Assembly (NCBI RefSeq): GCF_004912135.1
Contig: NZ_STGU01000014.1
Coordinates: 22,090-86,089 of the forward strand
Reading direction: 5' to 3'
Length of the DNA stretch: 64,000 bases
Source: Rhizobium rosettiformans W3
GTDB taxonomy: Bacteria > Pseudomonadota > Alphaproteobacteria > Rhizobiales > Rhizobiaceae
The translations under genes and the position numbers were made by a program. This document shows, in pieces, positions 54,229 to 62,911 of this stretch. The stretch's first letter is position 1; every line of letters starts with the position of its first letter. Under the pieces are notes generated by a model. It was given only the letters and a program-made list of their open reading frames with translations. It had not been told where the DNA came from and searched no databases.

Positions 54229-55089
54229 TTGGCCAAACTTGTTGCGACGCTCGCGTCGACCCATCACCCCTTTTATCTGAAAGCGACAACGGCGCCACCA
54301 GAGCAGCAGATGCCTCAGGCGCCGGAATGGAAGCGCAAGATCGAAGCCTATCGAGAAACGCTGGCAAAAACCGAGCCGGACATTCTCGTCATGGTGGGAT
54401 CAGACCACTTTCACCAGATCTTTCTGGACAACTGCCCGCAGTTCCTGATCGGCAAAGCGCCTCGCTACGATGCGACCTTCTATAACGAGGAGCGTGAATT
54501 CGGCATTCCGAAGTTTGTCCTGGAGGGCAATGAGGACATGTCACGCTTCATGCATCAGTCCCTGATGGACCAGAACTTCGACTTTGCCTTCTCCAACGAG
54601 CTGAAGATCGATCATTCGATCATCTGCCCGATCATCACGGTTCGCCCTCAAAACGATCTGCCGGTTGTGCCGATCTATACCAATATCTTTGCGCCGCCAC
54701 TCCATTCACCCCGCAGGTTTTATGATCTGGGCCGGGCGATCCGCAAGGCGATCGACGATTACCCGTCGGACAAGCGGGTGGCAGCAATCGGTACCGGTCA
54801 CCTCTCTCTCGAGCTTGGTGGGCCGCGTCAGTTCATGGAAACCGGACCGGACCCGGTCTTTGACCGACAGGCGATCGAATGGCTGCGCGCTGGCGATATC
54901 GACGCCATCCTCGCCAATGTCACACACAAGAGCATGGAGCAGAGCGGCAATGCGACCCATGGCTTTTTGAACTTCATCCTGATGCTCGGCATCGCCGGTC
55001 CGGAAGGGGCCGATTACGTCGACAATCTCGATCTTTTCCACACGATGGAAGCCTATTTCACCTGGTATCCGAAGGAGCAGGCGGCATGA
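54229..55089 (+). CDS. LigB-type (class III) extradiol ring-cleavage dioxygenase, catalytic subunit
   Basis: A 286-residue protein of the LigB family. It has His12/His13 in ASTHHPFY and His60/His62 in GSDHFHQIF, which provide the iron ligands and acid-base His, then NELKIDHSIICPI and IGTGHLSLELGGPRQF. Such enzymes open a catechol-type ring next to one hydroxyl with Fe(II) and oxygen. The start is a TTG with GGGAGAAGAA upstream; there is no ATG in the region. It is coupled to a LigA-type small subunit by an ATGA overlap. The substrate is not known; protocatechuate, gallate or a heterocyclic diol are possible. Confidence 0.9.
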   Translation: MAKLVATLASTHHPFYLKATTAPPEQQMPQAPEWKRKIEAYRETLAKTEPDILVMVGSDHFHQIFLDNCPQFLIGKAPRYDATFYNEEREFGIPKFVLEGNEDMSRFMHQSLMDQNFDFAFSNELKIDHSIICPIITVRPQNDLPVVPIYTNIFAPPLHSPRRFYDLGRAIRKAIDDYPSDKRVAAIGTGHLSLELGGPRQFMETGPDPVFDRQAIEWLRAGDIDAILANVTHKSMEQSGNATHGFLNFILMLGIAGPEGADYVDNLDLFHTMEAYFTWYPKEQAA

Positions 55090-55457
55090 GCAAATACTAC
55101 GTCAACAAGTTCCTTTACACGGTGGACAGGGATCCGGAATACCTGAAGCGCTATACCGAAGATCCGAAGACGTTCGTCGCGACGTGGGAGCAATCGATTG
55201 GCCCCAAGCTGCTGGGCAACGATGTCGAAGCCTCGACCGTTCACGCCCTGACGGATGCTGAGCGCGACGCCTTGGTTACCCATGATTTTGTCGCCCTGTT
55301 TGAAATGGGAGCCCACTTCTTCCTGAACTTGACGTTGTTCATCGGCATCTACGACGAACCGTATTTCCAAAAATCGGGCCCGCTTGCTTTCCAGCGCGAG
55401 TTTGCGGCGAAGCTGCAGCATTGGCGCGACCGCGCCTATCCTTCGGTAGAAACCTGA
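55086..55457 (+). CDS. LigA-like small subunit of the extradiol dioxygenase
   Basis: A 123-residue protein resembling the LigA subunit: VNKFLYTVDRDPEYLKRYTEDPKTFV, and the LigA-typical ALTDAERDALVTHDFVALFEMGAHFFLNLTLF. LigA caps the LigB active site and shapes substrate choice. It overlaps the ligB-like gene (ATGA) and ends the plus-strand branch. A hairpin (55468-55499) lies just behind it, without a T-run. Confidence 0.88.
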   Translation: MSKYYVNKFLYTVDRDPEYLKRYTEDPKTFVATWEQSIGPKLLGNDVEASTVHALTDAERDALVTHDFVALFEMGAHFFLNLTLFIGIYDEPYFQKSGPLAFQREFAAKLQHWRDRAYPSVET

Positions 55458-55559
55458 GATGAGATTGCGCCGGCGCTGCATATCTTGCAGCCCCGGTGCG
55501 ACATACCCACCTTGCTGCCCGGATGGCCTTGACGCGTCTGCCGATCACGTAACAATCCG

Positions 55560-55586
55560 ACGGCCACACCTCCTCGGTGTGGCCGT
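55560..55586. repeat. Perfect inverted repeat between the LigA-like and GNAT genes
   Basis: ACGGCCACACC and GGTGTGGCCGT with a 5-base loop form an 11-bp stem in a 244-base stretch that holds no gene. It could end the catabolic transcript, but no T-run follows. Confidence 0.5.
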
Positions 55587-55701
55587 TCATGTGTGCGGTG
55601 ACGATGTGCTGAGCAAGGGATGAGGCGTTGCCCCTGAGATCTTTGTCGCAGCTCACTTTCTGAACCCACTGCAGTTTCACTCTGCGGAAAGGTCGACGGG
55701 G

Positions 55702-56241
55702 ATGAAATCGATGACGACACTGGAAGGTTCAAAGGTTCGCTTGAGGCGCGCGAGTGCCGAGGATGCCGAGGCACGTTTCGCGCTCGGGAGAGACCCTGAA
55801 ATCAGCCGGATGTTTGGCGTCAGTCAGGCTGATGTAATACCGATGACATTTGAAGCGGCGAAGCAATGGGCAGAAGGTCATGCGAACGACCCGCATGCCT
55901 GGATTATCGAAGTCAGCGGCCGCTTGATCGGCGAGATCAAGTTCCACAGCATTCATGCAAATGATCGACGCGCATCCATGGCGATCGGCATCTACGATCG
56001 AACAGAGCTTAACAAGGGTGCAGGAACCGAGGCCATCAGGCTCTTGCTTGCCCATGCCTTCGAAGAGCTTGGCCTGCATCGCATTGCGGTCCGCGTGCTC
56101 GCATACAATGAACGAGCCATCCGCGCCTATGTGAAATGTGGTTTCAAGGTCGAAGGCCGGGAACGAGAATCGGCCTTCGTCGATGGCAATTGGCATGACG
56201 ACGTGATGATGGCCCTGCTGGCGACGGAATTCGGCGGCTGA
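55702..56241 (+). CDS. GNAT-family N-acetyltransferase
   Basis: A 179-residue RimJ/RimL-type acetyltransferase: LEGSKVRLRRASAEDAEARFALGRDPEI, AWIIEVSGRLIGEIKFHSIH, MAIGIYDRTELNKGAGTEAIRLLLAHAFEELGLHRIAVRVLAYNERAIRAYVKCGF. The acetyl-CoA loop and N-E-R-A-I motif are intact. The acceptor is unknown. An ATG nine bases downstream could also be used. Confidence 0.87.
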   Translation: MKSMTTLEGSKVRLRRASAEDAEARFALGRDPEISRMFGVSQADVIPMTFEAAKQWAEGHANDPHAWIIEVSGRLIGEIKFHSIHANDRRASMAIGIYDRTELNKGAGTEAIRLLLAHAFEELGLHRIAVRVLAYNERAIRAYVKCGFKVEGRERESAFVDGNWHDDVMMALLATEFGG

Positions 56242-56252
56242 AGCGGGTCCAC

Positions 56253-57926
56253 TTATCTGTGCGAGGGTGTTTCCCGCCCCCTCACCCGCTGAAATAACGC
56301 AAGCCCCGCAGCCAGCACGATCCCCAAGCCGAGACCGAAGAGACCGCCGCCGAAGGCACCCGCGATCAGAAGCACGGTTCGACCCGGCCCGTCGGCTGTT
56401 TGCGGCGGGAAGGCTTCGGCGATGATCCGGACATTGCTGGAATAGAGGCTCATCTCGGCAGCCGTCTCCTCGCTGCGCTTCAGCACCGCCTCGTAGACGT
56501 CCCGCGCAGCCTTGGCCTTGCGTTCCAGTTCGCTAAGTTCGATCAGCGCGGTTGAGTTGGTGGCTTGCGAAGCCTTCTGAACATTGAGTTCCTTGAGAAG
56601 GTCGGCCTCTTCCTTTTGCGCCGATTCGTAGGCACTGCGGGCAGCGACCACCATGCGCTCGAGTTCGAGGCGGATCTGCCGTTCAAGGTCGCCGAGCGAT
56701 GCCTTGGCGGACTGCAGCTGGGGGTGGCGGGGCCCGAGCCGCTCCGTCAGGCTGCTGACATTGGCCGAAAGGCTCGCATACTGATTGCGCAGGTCGCCAA
56801 GCGTTCGCGAAGCGGTGGCATCGCCGACGAGAACGTCGTTGATGTTGAGCTTCGAGACCGTGTCGAGCTGGGCCTTGGCTTCGATGATCTTCTGCTGGGC
56901 GGCAACCAGCAGATCATCCAGCGACTGCAAACGCTTGTCGGCGATCTGGTCTCCGCCAACAGCGAAGAGATCATTCTTCGAGGTGAAAGCCTTCACCTCG
57001 GCTTCCGCCGCAATCACTGCTTTGCTCAGCGCCGTCAGCTGATTGACCAGGCTCGTGTTGACGCTGCCGAAACTGTCTTCGGCATTGATGCGGCTGTTCT
57101 TGAGGTAAGCCGCGACGAGCGAATTGGCGATCTCGGACGACTTTTCCGCCTCCCCAGTCGTCACCTTCACCTGGAAGATGAAGGTGCCGTCCTGCCGGGA
57201 CACGAGGATGTGCTTCTGCATGGCCGAGACCACGCGGTTCATGTCGGTCGCGGCGTCGCCCGAGGCCCGGCCGACGAATTCGGGATCAGAGGTCAGCTGC
57301 AGATTGGTTGCGACCGTCTCCAGGACCGAGCGCGAGGTGATGATCTGCGTCTGGCTGTCAATCGTCGCATTGAGCACTTCCGGCGATGTGGCGCGGTCGT
57401 TTTCCACGAGCTCCACCGCAAGCTTCTGCGGATCGAAGTAGAGCGTTGCGGTTGCGCTGTACTTCTTGGAGAGAAGGGTCGTCATCGCGCCGCCGAGCAG
57501 CGCGCAGACAACGGCACCTGCGAGCACCGCCGTCCGGTATCGCCAGGCGGCGAGCGCGACGAATTTCAGGTCGATCACGAGCGGAGCGTCGGCGTGCTGC
57601 GCCACCGGCTGGGCGGCCAGTGGACGCTCCTCCGACACGGGCTTCTGGCCCATGTCAGAGCGCGGCGCCTCTTCGGACACGTCATCCCCGCGCGACAGAT
57701 CCCAGCCGAAGCGTTCGCGGGCGCGCTGTTCGATGTCGTCCATGGTGAGCGGCCGCCGCGCCCGCGGAACTCGTTCTTCCCCTGCCTCGGAAGTCGCACC
57801 GAGATAGCGACGCAAGCTGACATTGGCTCCGCCAGCAGATGACGGCGGTTGCGTGCCCGTGCGGCGATGCTGAGGATCGAATTCGCCCATCGCTCGAGTT
57901 GTCTGCCTCACGATTGCCTTGCCCAT
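56253..57926 (-). CDS. Wzz/ExoP-like polysaccharide chain-length protein without kinase domain
   Basis: A 557-residue inner membrane protein. A cytoplasmic N-terminal tail of ~115 residues precedes the first membrane span (YRTAVLAGAVVCALLGGAMTTLLS). A large periplasmic coiled-coil region follows, with the GNVR-like domain, and a second span is near residue 520 (VLLIAGAFGGGLFGLGLGIVLAAGLALF). This is the N-terminal module of ExoP/GumC. The BY-kinase module usually fused at the C-terminus is absent; the protein ends soon after the second span. It should set chain length or export of the exopolysaccharide made by the neighbours. The start could also be an ATG at 57890. Confidence 0.87.
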   Translation of the reverse strand: MGKAIVRQTTRAMGEFDPQHRRTGTQPPSSAGGANVSLRRYLGATSEAGEERVPRARRPLTMDDIEQRARERFGWDLSRGDDVSEEAPRSDMGQKPVSEERPLAAQPVAQHADAPLVIDLKFVALAAWRYRTAVLAGAVVCALLGGAMTTLLSKKYSATATLYFDPQKLAVELVENDRATSPEVLNATIDSQTQIITSRSVLETVATNLQLTSDPEFVGRASGDAATDMNRVVSAMQKHILVSRQDGTFIFQVKVTTGEAEKSSEIANSLVAAYLKNSRINAEDSFGSVNTSLVNQLTALSKAVIAAEAEVKAFTSKNDLFAVGGDQIADKRLQSLDDLLVAAQQKIIEAKAQLDTVSKLNINDVLVGDATASRTLGDLRNQYASLSANVSSLTERLGPRHPQLQSAKASLGDLERQIRLELERMVVAARSAYESAQKEEADLLKELNVQKASQATNSTALIELSELERKAKAARDVYEAVLKRSEETAAEMSLYSSNVRIIAEAFPPQTADGPGRTVLLIAGAFGGGLFGLGLGIVLAAGLALFQRVRGRETPSHR

Positions 57927-58002
57927 GCATGAAGGCGTCAGGCGGTTGCCCGCGAGACGCCAGTTTCTTGCCGAACTATGAGTTTTTACGGTTAATTAAG
58001 TC

Positions 58003-59097
58003 TTAGCCTGCGGGCGGAATTCGGAGGCAAGCGCCCGGATCTGCGGCAGCAGGCTGAAGAGCTGGAAGCAGCACGGAAAGCTGCGCGCGGTCTCCCGCCT
58101 GCGTCGGCTGGATGTTGTTGCCCTCTTCCGGCGACCACCAGTCGCCGCCCGCCCAATAGGTCCAGCCGAGCCAGACATCGGAATCCGTGGCGACCTGATC
58201 CATCATGCGCGTCAGTCCGGCCAGGCATTCCTTTTCTTTCGAGCCGCCGAATTCGCCGAGGAAGGCACGCTTGTCATGGGTACGCAGCCAGTCGGACAGC
58301 TTGGCGATGCCAGTGACGGCAAGATCCGCATTGACGCAGGCCTCATTGGTGCCGGACAGGTCCTTGTCCATGTATTGATGCACCTCGAAGGCAAAGTTAT
58401 CCATCGGATCGACGACACCGAGCATCACGGTCGCATTGGAACCGCGCCCGAAGTCCTCGCCCCAGGTAACAACACCGCTCCAATGCGTGCCCGGCACGAG
58501 GATAAGATTGCGGGCACCGACGGCCCGTATGCCTGCGATCGCCTGGTTCGCCGCATCGAGCCAGACCAATGGCGCGATGTCATGGGGTTCATTCATCAAC
58601 CCGAAGGCAATGCCATCTTCATTGGCGAACTCGGCCGCGAGCCTGATCCAGAACTGCGCGAACTGCCGTGGGGAAACCTCCGAGGAGCCGATATTGTGGC
58701 CGCCATAATACCCAAAATTGTGCGGATCGAGGATAACGAGAAGGCCCCTCTCCCTCAACCCCGCAACGCTGGTCTTCAAACGCTCCAGTTCGGTTCGCTC
58801 GAAGGCCTCGCCAAGTTGCGGCTGCAGACGCTCCCACTTGAAGGGAAGACGCACCGTGTCGAAACCCTTGTCCGCAAAGTAGGACACGGTCGCAGCAGAC
58901 GGATAGGTGAAATTGACGCCTTCCACCCCGTCGAACTCGCCATATTCCGCACCGGAGATGTTCAGCCCGCGAAAACAGAGATCACCCGGGCCGGCATGGC
59001 TGGGCCCCGCAGCAAGCGCTGCAAGCAGAGCTGCGAACAGGACGCGGCGACTAGTCGTCTTTGCGCTGGCTACGGTCATCTTGGCACCTACTCTCAT
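58003..59097 (-). CDS. Exported glycoside hydrolase family 5 endoglucanase-like protein
   Basis: A 364-residue secreted enzyme. The signal peptide ends near residue 35 (GPSHAG). The GH5 catalytic acids are Glu170 in GLMNEPHD and Glu282 in FLGEFGG; VRLPFKWERLQP and LDPHNFGYYGG are the usual substrate-binding parts. It should cut a beta-1,4-glucan or a related polymer. It lies inside an exopolysaccharide cluster, coupled to the acyltransferase gene (ATGA overlap), so it may trim the polymer made here, as ExoK/ExsH-type glycanases do for succinoglycan. A downstream ATG at 59079 is also possible. Confidence 0.88.
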   Translation of the reverse strand: MRVGAKMTVASAKTTSRRVLFAALLAALAAGPSHAGPGDLCFRGLNISGAEYGEFDGVEGVNFTYPSAATVSYFADKGFDTVRLPFKWERLQPQLGEAFERTELERLKTSVAGLRERGLLVILDPHNFGYYGGHNIGSSEVSPRQFAQFWIRLAAEFANEDGIAFGLMNEPHDIAPLVWLDAANQAIAGIRAVGARNLILVPGTHWSGVVTWGEDFGRGSNATVMLGVVDPMDNFAFEVHQYMDKDLSGTNEACVNADLAVTGIAKLSDWLRTHDKRAFLGEFGGSKEKECLAGLTRMMDQVATDSDVWLGWTYWAGGDWWSPEEGNNIQPTQAGDRAQLSVLLPALQPAAADPGACLRIPPAG

Positions 59098-60146
59098 GCG
59101 CTGCCAGCCTTGGCGACCCGACCGAAACGGGGCGCATTGGCCGACGAAAGGAAACGGCCAACCGGCACTTCGAAGAGATAGTAGCTCGCAAGGCCGACGG
59201 CCGTGGACATGGCGATCATCAAGGCGACGAACAGCGTGTCGCTCTCAACGGCCCCGATCACGTAAGGATAGATCATGCGCGAGCCCGCCAGCGTGAAGAT
59301 ATGGGTGAGATAGATGGAATAGGAGGCATCTCCCAGGATCCGCAACCAGCCCCAGGCCTTGAGGTCGGGAATGCGGGTCGCTGTGGCGAAGAAGATGATG
59401 ATGGCCGCCGGAATGCCGATCGTGACAAGCCGCGGCAGCTCGAAGGCGCGATAGTCATTGTACAGCAGCGCCGCAAAACCGATCGCAAGGCCGGCCGCGA
59501 CGACAGGGGCAGAGAGAGATAGACCTGACTTGTAGATCCGGCCGAGGAACACGCCGGCGACGAATTCAAAGATGACGGTGTCACCGTAGAACCGCGCTGC
59601 TGTGCTCTCAGGCGCAAGATTGGCAAGCACAAAAATGCTGCCGATCAGAAGCGTGATGGCAGCAATGCGATGACGCACCGGCACCAGCAGACAAAGGCCG
59701 AACAGCAGGTAGAAATACATCTCGTAATTCAGCGTCCAACCCGGAACGATGAGCGGCGCAATCATCTCTCCGGCGGGGTCAGAAGGATTGATCCAGGGCA
59801 GAAAGGCGAGAGAGGCGAGGATGTGCGGCACATCGAACTGGGTGGATTTGAGGATCTGCGGGAGGACGAGTGCCACCATGGCCGCGGCGAGCGTGACGGC
59901 CCAGTAGAGCGGCACGACACGGCGCACGCGCTTCCACCAGAAATCCGTGACTGTCTGCGGCTTGTCGGCGGTGGTGATCCACATGACGAAACCGCTGAGC
60001 ACGAAGAAGAGGTCAACGCCGCTCTTGCCGAACAGATAGTCCGTCACCCAGGCATCCGGATTGAGCTTCTCAAGCTGCAGGATGGCATGAAAATAGATGA
60101 CGAGAAGAGCAGCGATTGCCCTGATATACTGCAGCTGAACGCACAT
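59094..60146 (-). CDS. ExoZ-like membrane O-acyltransferase
   Basis: A 350-residue membrane protein of the acyltransferase-3 family, with about ten spans. The N-terminus VQLQYIRAIAALLVIYFHA has the catalytic His and matches ExoZ (succinoglycan O-acetyltransferase) well. FVLSGFVMWI, RVRRVVPLYW and YEMYFYLLFGL follow. It puts acetyl groups on the exopolysaccharide repeat unit. The start is the ATG of MCVQLQYIRA. Confidence 0.9.
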   Translation of the reverse strand: MCVQLQYIRAIAALLVIYFHAILQLEKLNPDAWVTDYLFGKSGVDLFFVLSGFVMWITTADKPQTVTDFWWKRVRRVVPLYWAVTLAAAMVALVLPQILKSTQFDVPHILASLAFLPWINPSDPAGEMIAPLIVPGWTLNYEMYFYLLFGLCLLVPVRHRIAAITLLIGSIFVLANLAPESTAARFYGDTVIFEFVAGVFLGRIYKSGLSLSAPVVAAGLAIGFAALLYNDYRAFELPRLVTIGIPAAIIIFFATATRIPDLKAWGWLRILGDASYSIYLTHIFTLAGSRMIYPYVIGAVESDTLFVALMIAMSTAVGLASYYLFEVPVGRFLSSANAPRFGRVAKAGSA

Positions 60147-60239
60147 GAGCGGTGGCAATCCGTCAGACAGGGAGCATGGACCGTTCGCTCCTTATAGCCT
60201 GCCCGGCACAATCCTGTCCCGGAAGACCTCCGAACGCGG

Positions 60240-61472
60240 TTAATGCGGCTCGGCGTCTGCCGCCCGCATCCGCCCGACGAGCAGCCAGAGAAGGGCCGCC
60301 ACCTTGATCGAGAAAATCGCCGTGCCGCCGATCATCATGTTGAGGAAGATGAAGATGGCGAGCGCGAAGGCACAGCGCTTCTGCGCCGCTCCCTGCCCCG
60401 CCGGATAGAAACTGACGAACAGCCAGAAGGCCAGGAGCCCGAAGACGGTGCTGGCATTGATCACATAGATATAGCCGCTATCGGCAAAACTCGCGATGTT
60501 GCGCACATCGAGTGCCAGCAGTTCGACGAAATCGAGGCTGAAGAAGCCCTTCATGGTGAGCACGATACGACCGTCGAACGTGTCGCCGCTCGCATCCGGG
60601 CGCATCAGGTACACAAGAGCGCCCGCGATGATGATCGCCGGCATGATCAGCGGCCTGACACCATTGCTGATCTTCGGAAACAGAAAATAGCCGAAAAGGC
60701 AGATGAACGAGAAGGCGAGCATGCTGCGCGAATCATTGGTCAGCAGGATGAAGACGACGGTCGCAAGGATCAGAACCCGGTCGAACCGCGGGATCTGGTT
60801 GAACCGGCTGACGAGATAGATGCAGAGCACCCCTGAGAAATTGGCAAGCGACACCTGCTCGAGAAAGAGCGATGAGGTGCGGTGGTCGCTCAGCCCGAAG
60901 GAGAAGCGGCCCGGGATGTTGATCGCATTCTGAAAGATCTTCGCCCCCCCGAATGCCACCTGCTCAAGCCCGCGCGTATTGGTGAAATAGAGCGCCGGAT
61001 AGAACAGATCCTCATAGATCCGGGTGAAGAATATCTCGACCAGCAACACCGAGAGGATGAAGCCACAGCAGATCCTGAAGACAAAGGCGAGACTGCGCCC
61101 GTCCGTCATCATGCCCAACTGGCAGAACACCGCGATGATCAGCACATTGCGGAAGAAGTCGACGAACAGCATGCCATTGGCAGCCGAGGTGTAGAGCATG
61201 ACCAGCGCAAAGAAGCCGACCAGAGTGGCGATCGGCAGGGCTTCCTGCGACAGCCCGCGATAGAGGAGATAGAGCAGCGTGATGAAGAGCAGCGTGATCT
61301 CGACCAGCGCGACATGGGAAAAGCCAAGCGGCATCACATGTGCATTCACGATGGCAAGCACGCCATTATACATGACCGCCATGGGCACAACCACACGCAC
61401 CAGCCGCCCGCGATCGCGGACAGGCTCGGGCACGGACTTGCAATGCGGATCATCCAGCGCGCTGATGCTCAT
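60240..61472 (-). CDS. O-antigen ligase/ExoQ-like polysaccharide polymerase
   Basis: A 410-residue membrane protein with about eleven spans and a larger loop near residue 150-200 (YEDLFYPALYFTNTRGLEQVAFGG...). The segment TNDSRSMLAFSFI is typical of Wzy/O-antigen ligase proteins. In an ExoP/ExoZ context it most likely polymerizes lipid-linked repeat units in the periplasm, as ExoQ does. Sequence conservation in this family is low, so the call rests on topology and neighbours. Confidence 0.8.
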   Translation of the reverse strand: MSISALDDPHCKSVPEPVRDRGRLVRVVVPMAVMYNGVLAIVNAHVMPLGFSHVALVEITLLFITLLYLLYRGLSQEALPIATLVGFFALVMLYTSAANGMLFVDFFRNVLIIAVFCQLGMMTDGRSLAFVFRICCGFILSVLLVEIFFTRIYEDLFYPALYFTNTRGLEQVAFGGAKIFQNAINIPGRFSFGLSDHRTSSLFLEQVSLANFSGVLCIYLVSRFNQIPRFDRVLILATVVFILLTNDSRSMLAFSFICLFGYFLFPKISNGVRPLIMPAIIIAGALVYLMRPDASGDTFDGRIVLTMKGFFSLDFVELLALDVRNIASFADSGYIYVINASTVFGLLAFWLFVSFYPAGQGAAQKRCAFALAIFIFLNMMIGGTAIFSIKVAALLWLLVGRMRAADAEPH

Positions 61473-61853
61473 GCTTCAGAGGTAGCCGACTCGCGCTTGA
61501 GCGAGAAGGGAAATGAGGGCGTACAGAGTGCCAAGCAGCAGCGGCTTCGAAGTCTACGTCCTGACCAGGGCCGGCATCTGTAGATCTGCTCAGGATTAGA
61601 TCTTCCCACCTAGAAGAACAGCAATCACACCTGGTCTCGGCTCCGTCGTTCGCACCGAGACGCTCAGCGGAACGCCCAGAAACGAAACTTAGAGCTCATC
61701 ATGGCCGCCTGATCCTCGTCAAAGATACTCAATTAATTCAAGCATTGAGATTTATGCTTTAGGACAGAGACATAACCGTAGCTTTCATGATATCCGGTGG
61801 TAGATGTTATAAATCTTACTTTGCTCCTCGTGTCCTTCAATGCAAACTGAAAC
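61473..61853. promoter_or_regulatory. AT-rich divergent intergenic region of the polysaccharide block
   Basis: 381 bases without a supported gene. The half nearer the glycosyltransferase is clearly AT-richer than the window average and holds CTCAAT...ATTGAG (61729-61750), a 6-bp inverted repeat around TAATTCAAGC. It should contain the promoters of the polymerase operon (minus strand) and of the glycosyltransferase (plus strand). I see no clear -35/-10 pair. Confidence 0.45.
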
Positions 61854-62894
61854 ATGTTTATTCAGCCACCGATGGAGATTACCATCGATCAGCTAGCGCC
61901 TCAAAACGTCCCAGCGACGATAGCGAACGATGCGGGTATCATTCTGATAGGTCGCAACGAAGGCGCCCGGCTGGAGGCGAGTCTTGCATCGATCAGGAGG
62001 TTCGCCACCAACACAGTATACGTCGATTCCGGCTCAACCGACGAAAGTGTCGAACACGCAAGGCAGAGCGGCGTAAAGGTCGTCGAGTTATCGATGGAGG
62101 TGCCCTTCACCGCTGCTCGCGCCCGCAATGCAGGCTATGCAGCGCTCAAGGCTGCCGGAATCGGATTTGATTTTGTTCAGTTCGTGGATGGCGACTGCGT
62201 CATCGACCCCGACTGGATTGTCACCTCCACAAACTTTCTGCTGGCCCACCCTGACATCGCCGTTGCCTGCGGACGCCGCCGTGAAAAGTTCCCTCTGGCA
62301 TCGATCTACAACAGGCTGTGCGACTGGGAATGGAACACTCCCCTCGGAAAGGCCGCCGCCTCGGGTGGTGACGCCATGGTGCGAGTTTCAGCCTTTGAAA
62401 GCGTCGGCGGCTTCCGCGAGGATGTCATAGCAGCCGAAGACGACGAGTTCTGTGTCAGGCTTGGCAGGGCAGGATGGGGCGTCTGGCGGCTGGATGCAGA
62501 GATGACACTCCACGATGCCAATATGACGCGATTTGGCCAGTGGTGGCGAAGAGCGGAAAGAGCCGGTCACGGTTTCGCGCAGGTCGGCGCGCTGCACCCC
62601 GCCCATTTTCTCGCGCAACGCAGGCGGATGTGGCTTTGGGGTGCCATTCTTCCTCTTGTTGCCGTCTTGGGGCTCTTCCTTCATCCGTGGATTACGCTTG
62701 GTGTCGCGCTGCTGTATCTTTTTTCCTGCGCCCGCAGCACATTGCGCTTTCTCCGCCAGGGCTTCCCGCCACGTGAGGCATTGCTCGCTGGCCTCCTGCT
62801 GACGCTCTCCAAGTTCTGCAATCTGAAGGGCGCCCTCACCTACTGGGTTCGGCGCGCACGTGGCAGGGCGAATACCATCATCGAGTACAAGTAA
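61854..62894 (+). CDS. Family 2 glycosyltransferase
   Basis: A 346-residue GT-A enzyme. The nucleotide-sugar part has GIILIGRNEGARLEASL, TVYVDSGSTDESVEHA, and FVQFVDGDCVIDPDW (the DxD-like region), then AASGGDAMVRVSAFESVGGF and ED.EFCVRLGRAGWGVWRLDAE. A membrane segment near residue 270 (WGAILPLVAVLGLFLHPWITLGVALLYLF) ties it to the inner membrane. It adds a sugar to the lipid-linked exopolysaccharide unit. The start may be the ATG at 61854 or at 61872. Confidence 0.88.
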   Translation: MFIQPPMEITIDQLAPQNVPATIANDAGIILIGRNEGARLEASLASIRRFATNTVYVDSGSTDESVEHARQSGVKVVELSMEVPFTAARARNAGYAALKAAGIGFDFVQFVDGDCVIDPDWIVTSTNFLLAHPDIAVACGRRREKFPLASIYNRLCDWEWNTPLGKAAASGGDAMVRVSAFESVGGFREDVIAAEDDEFCVRLGRAGWGVWRLDAEMTLHDANMTRFGQWWRRAERAGHGFAQVGALHPAHFLAQRRRMWLWGAILPLVAVLGLFLHPWITLGVALLYLFSCARSTLRFLRQGFPPREALLAGLLLTLSKFCNLKGALTYWVRRARGRANTIIEYK

Positions 62895-62911
62895 CGGGAC
62901 CGTATTGCGCA

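Noticed and set aside
45424..56252. Integrase or direct repeat marking a genomic island at the tRNA
   Set aside because: No integrase, transposase or copy of the tRNA 3' end was found by eye in this stretch.
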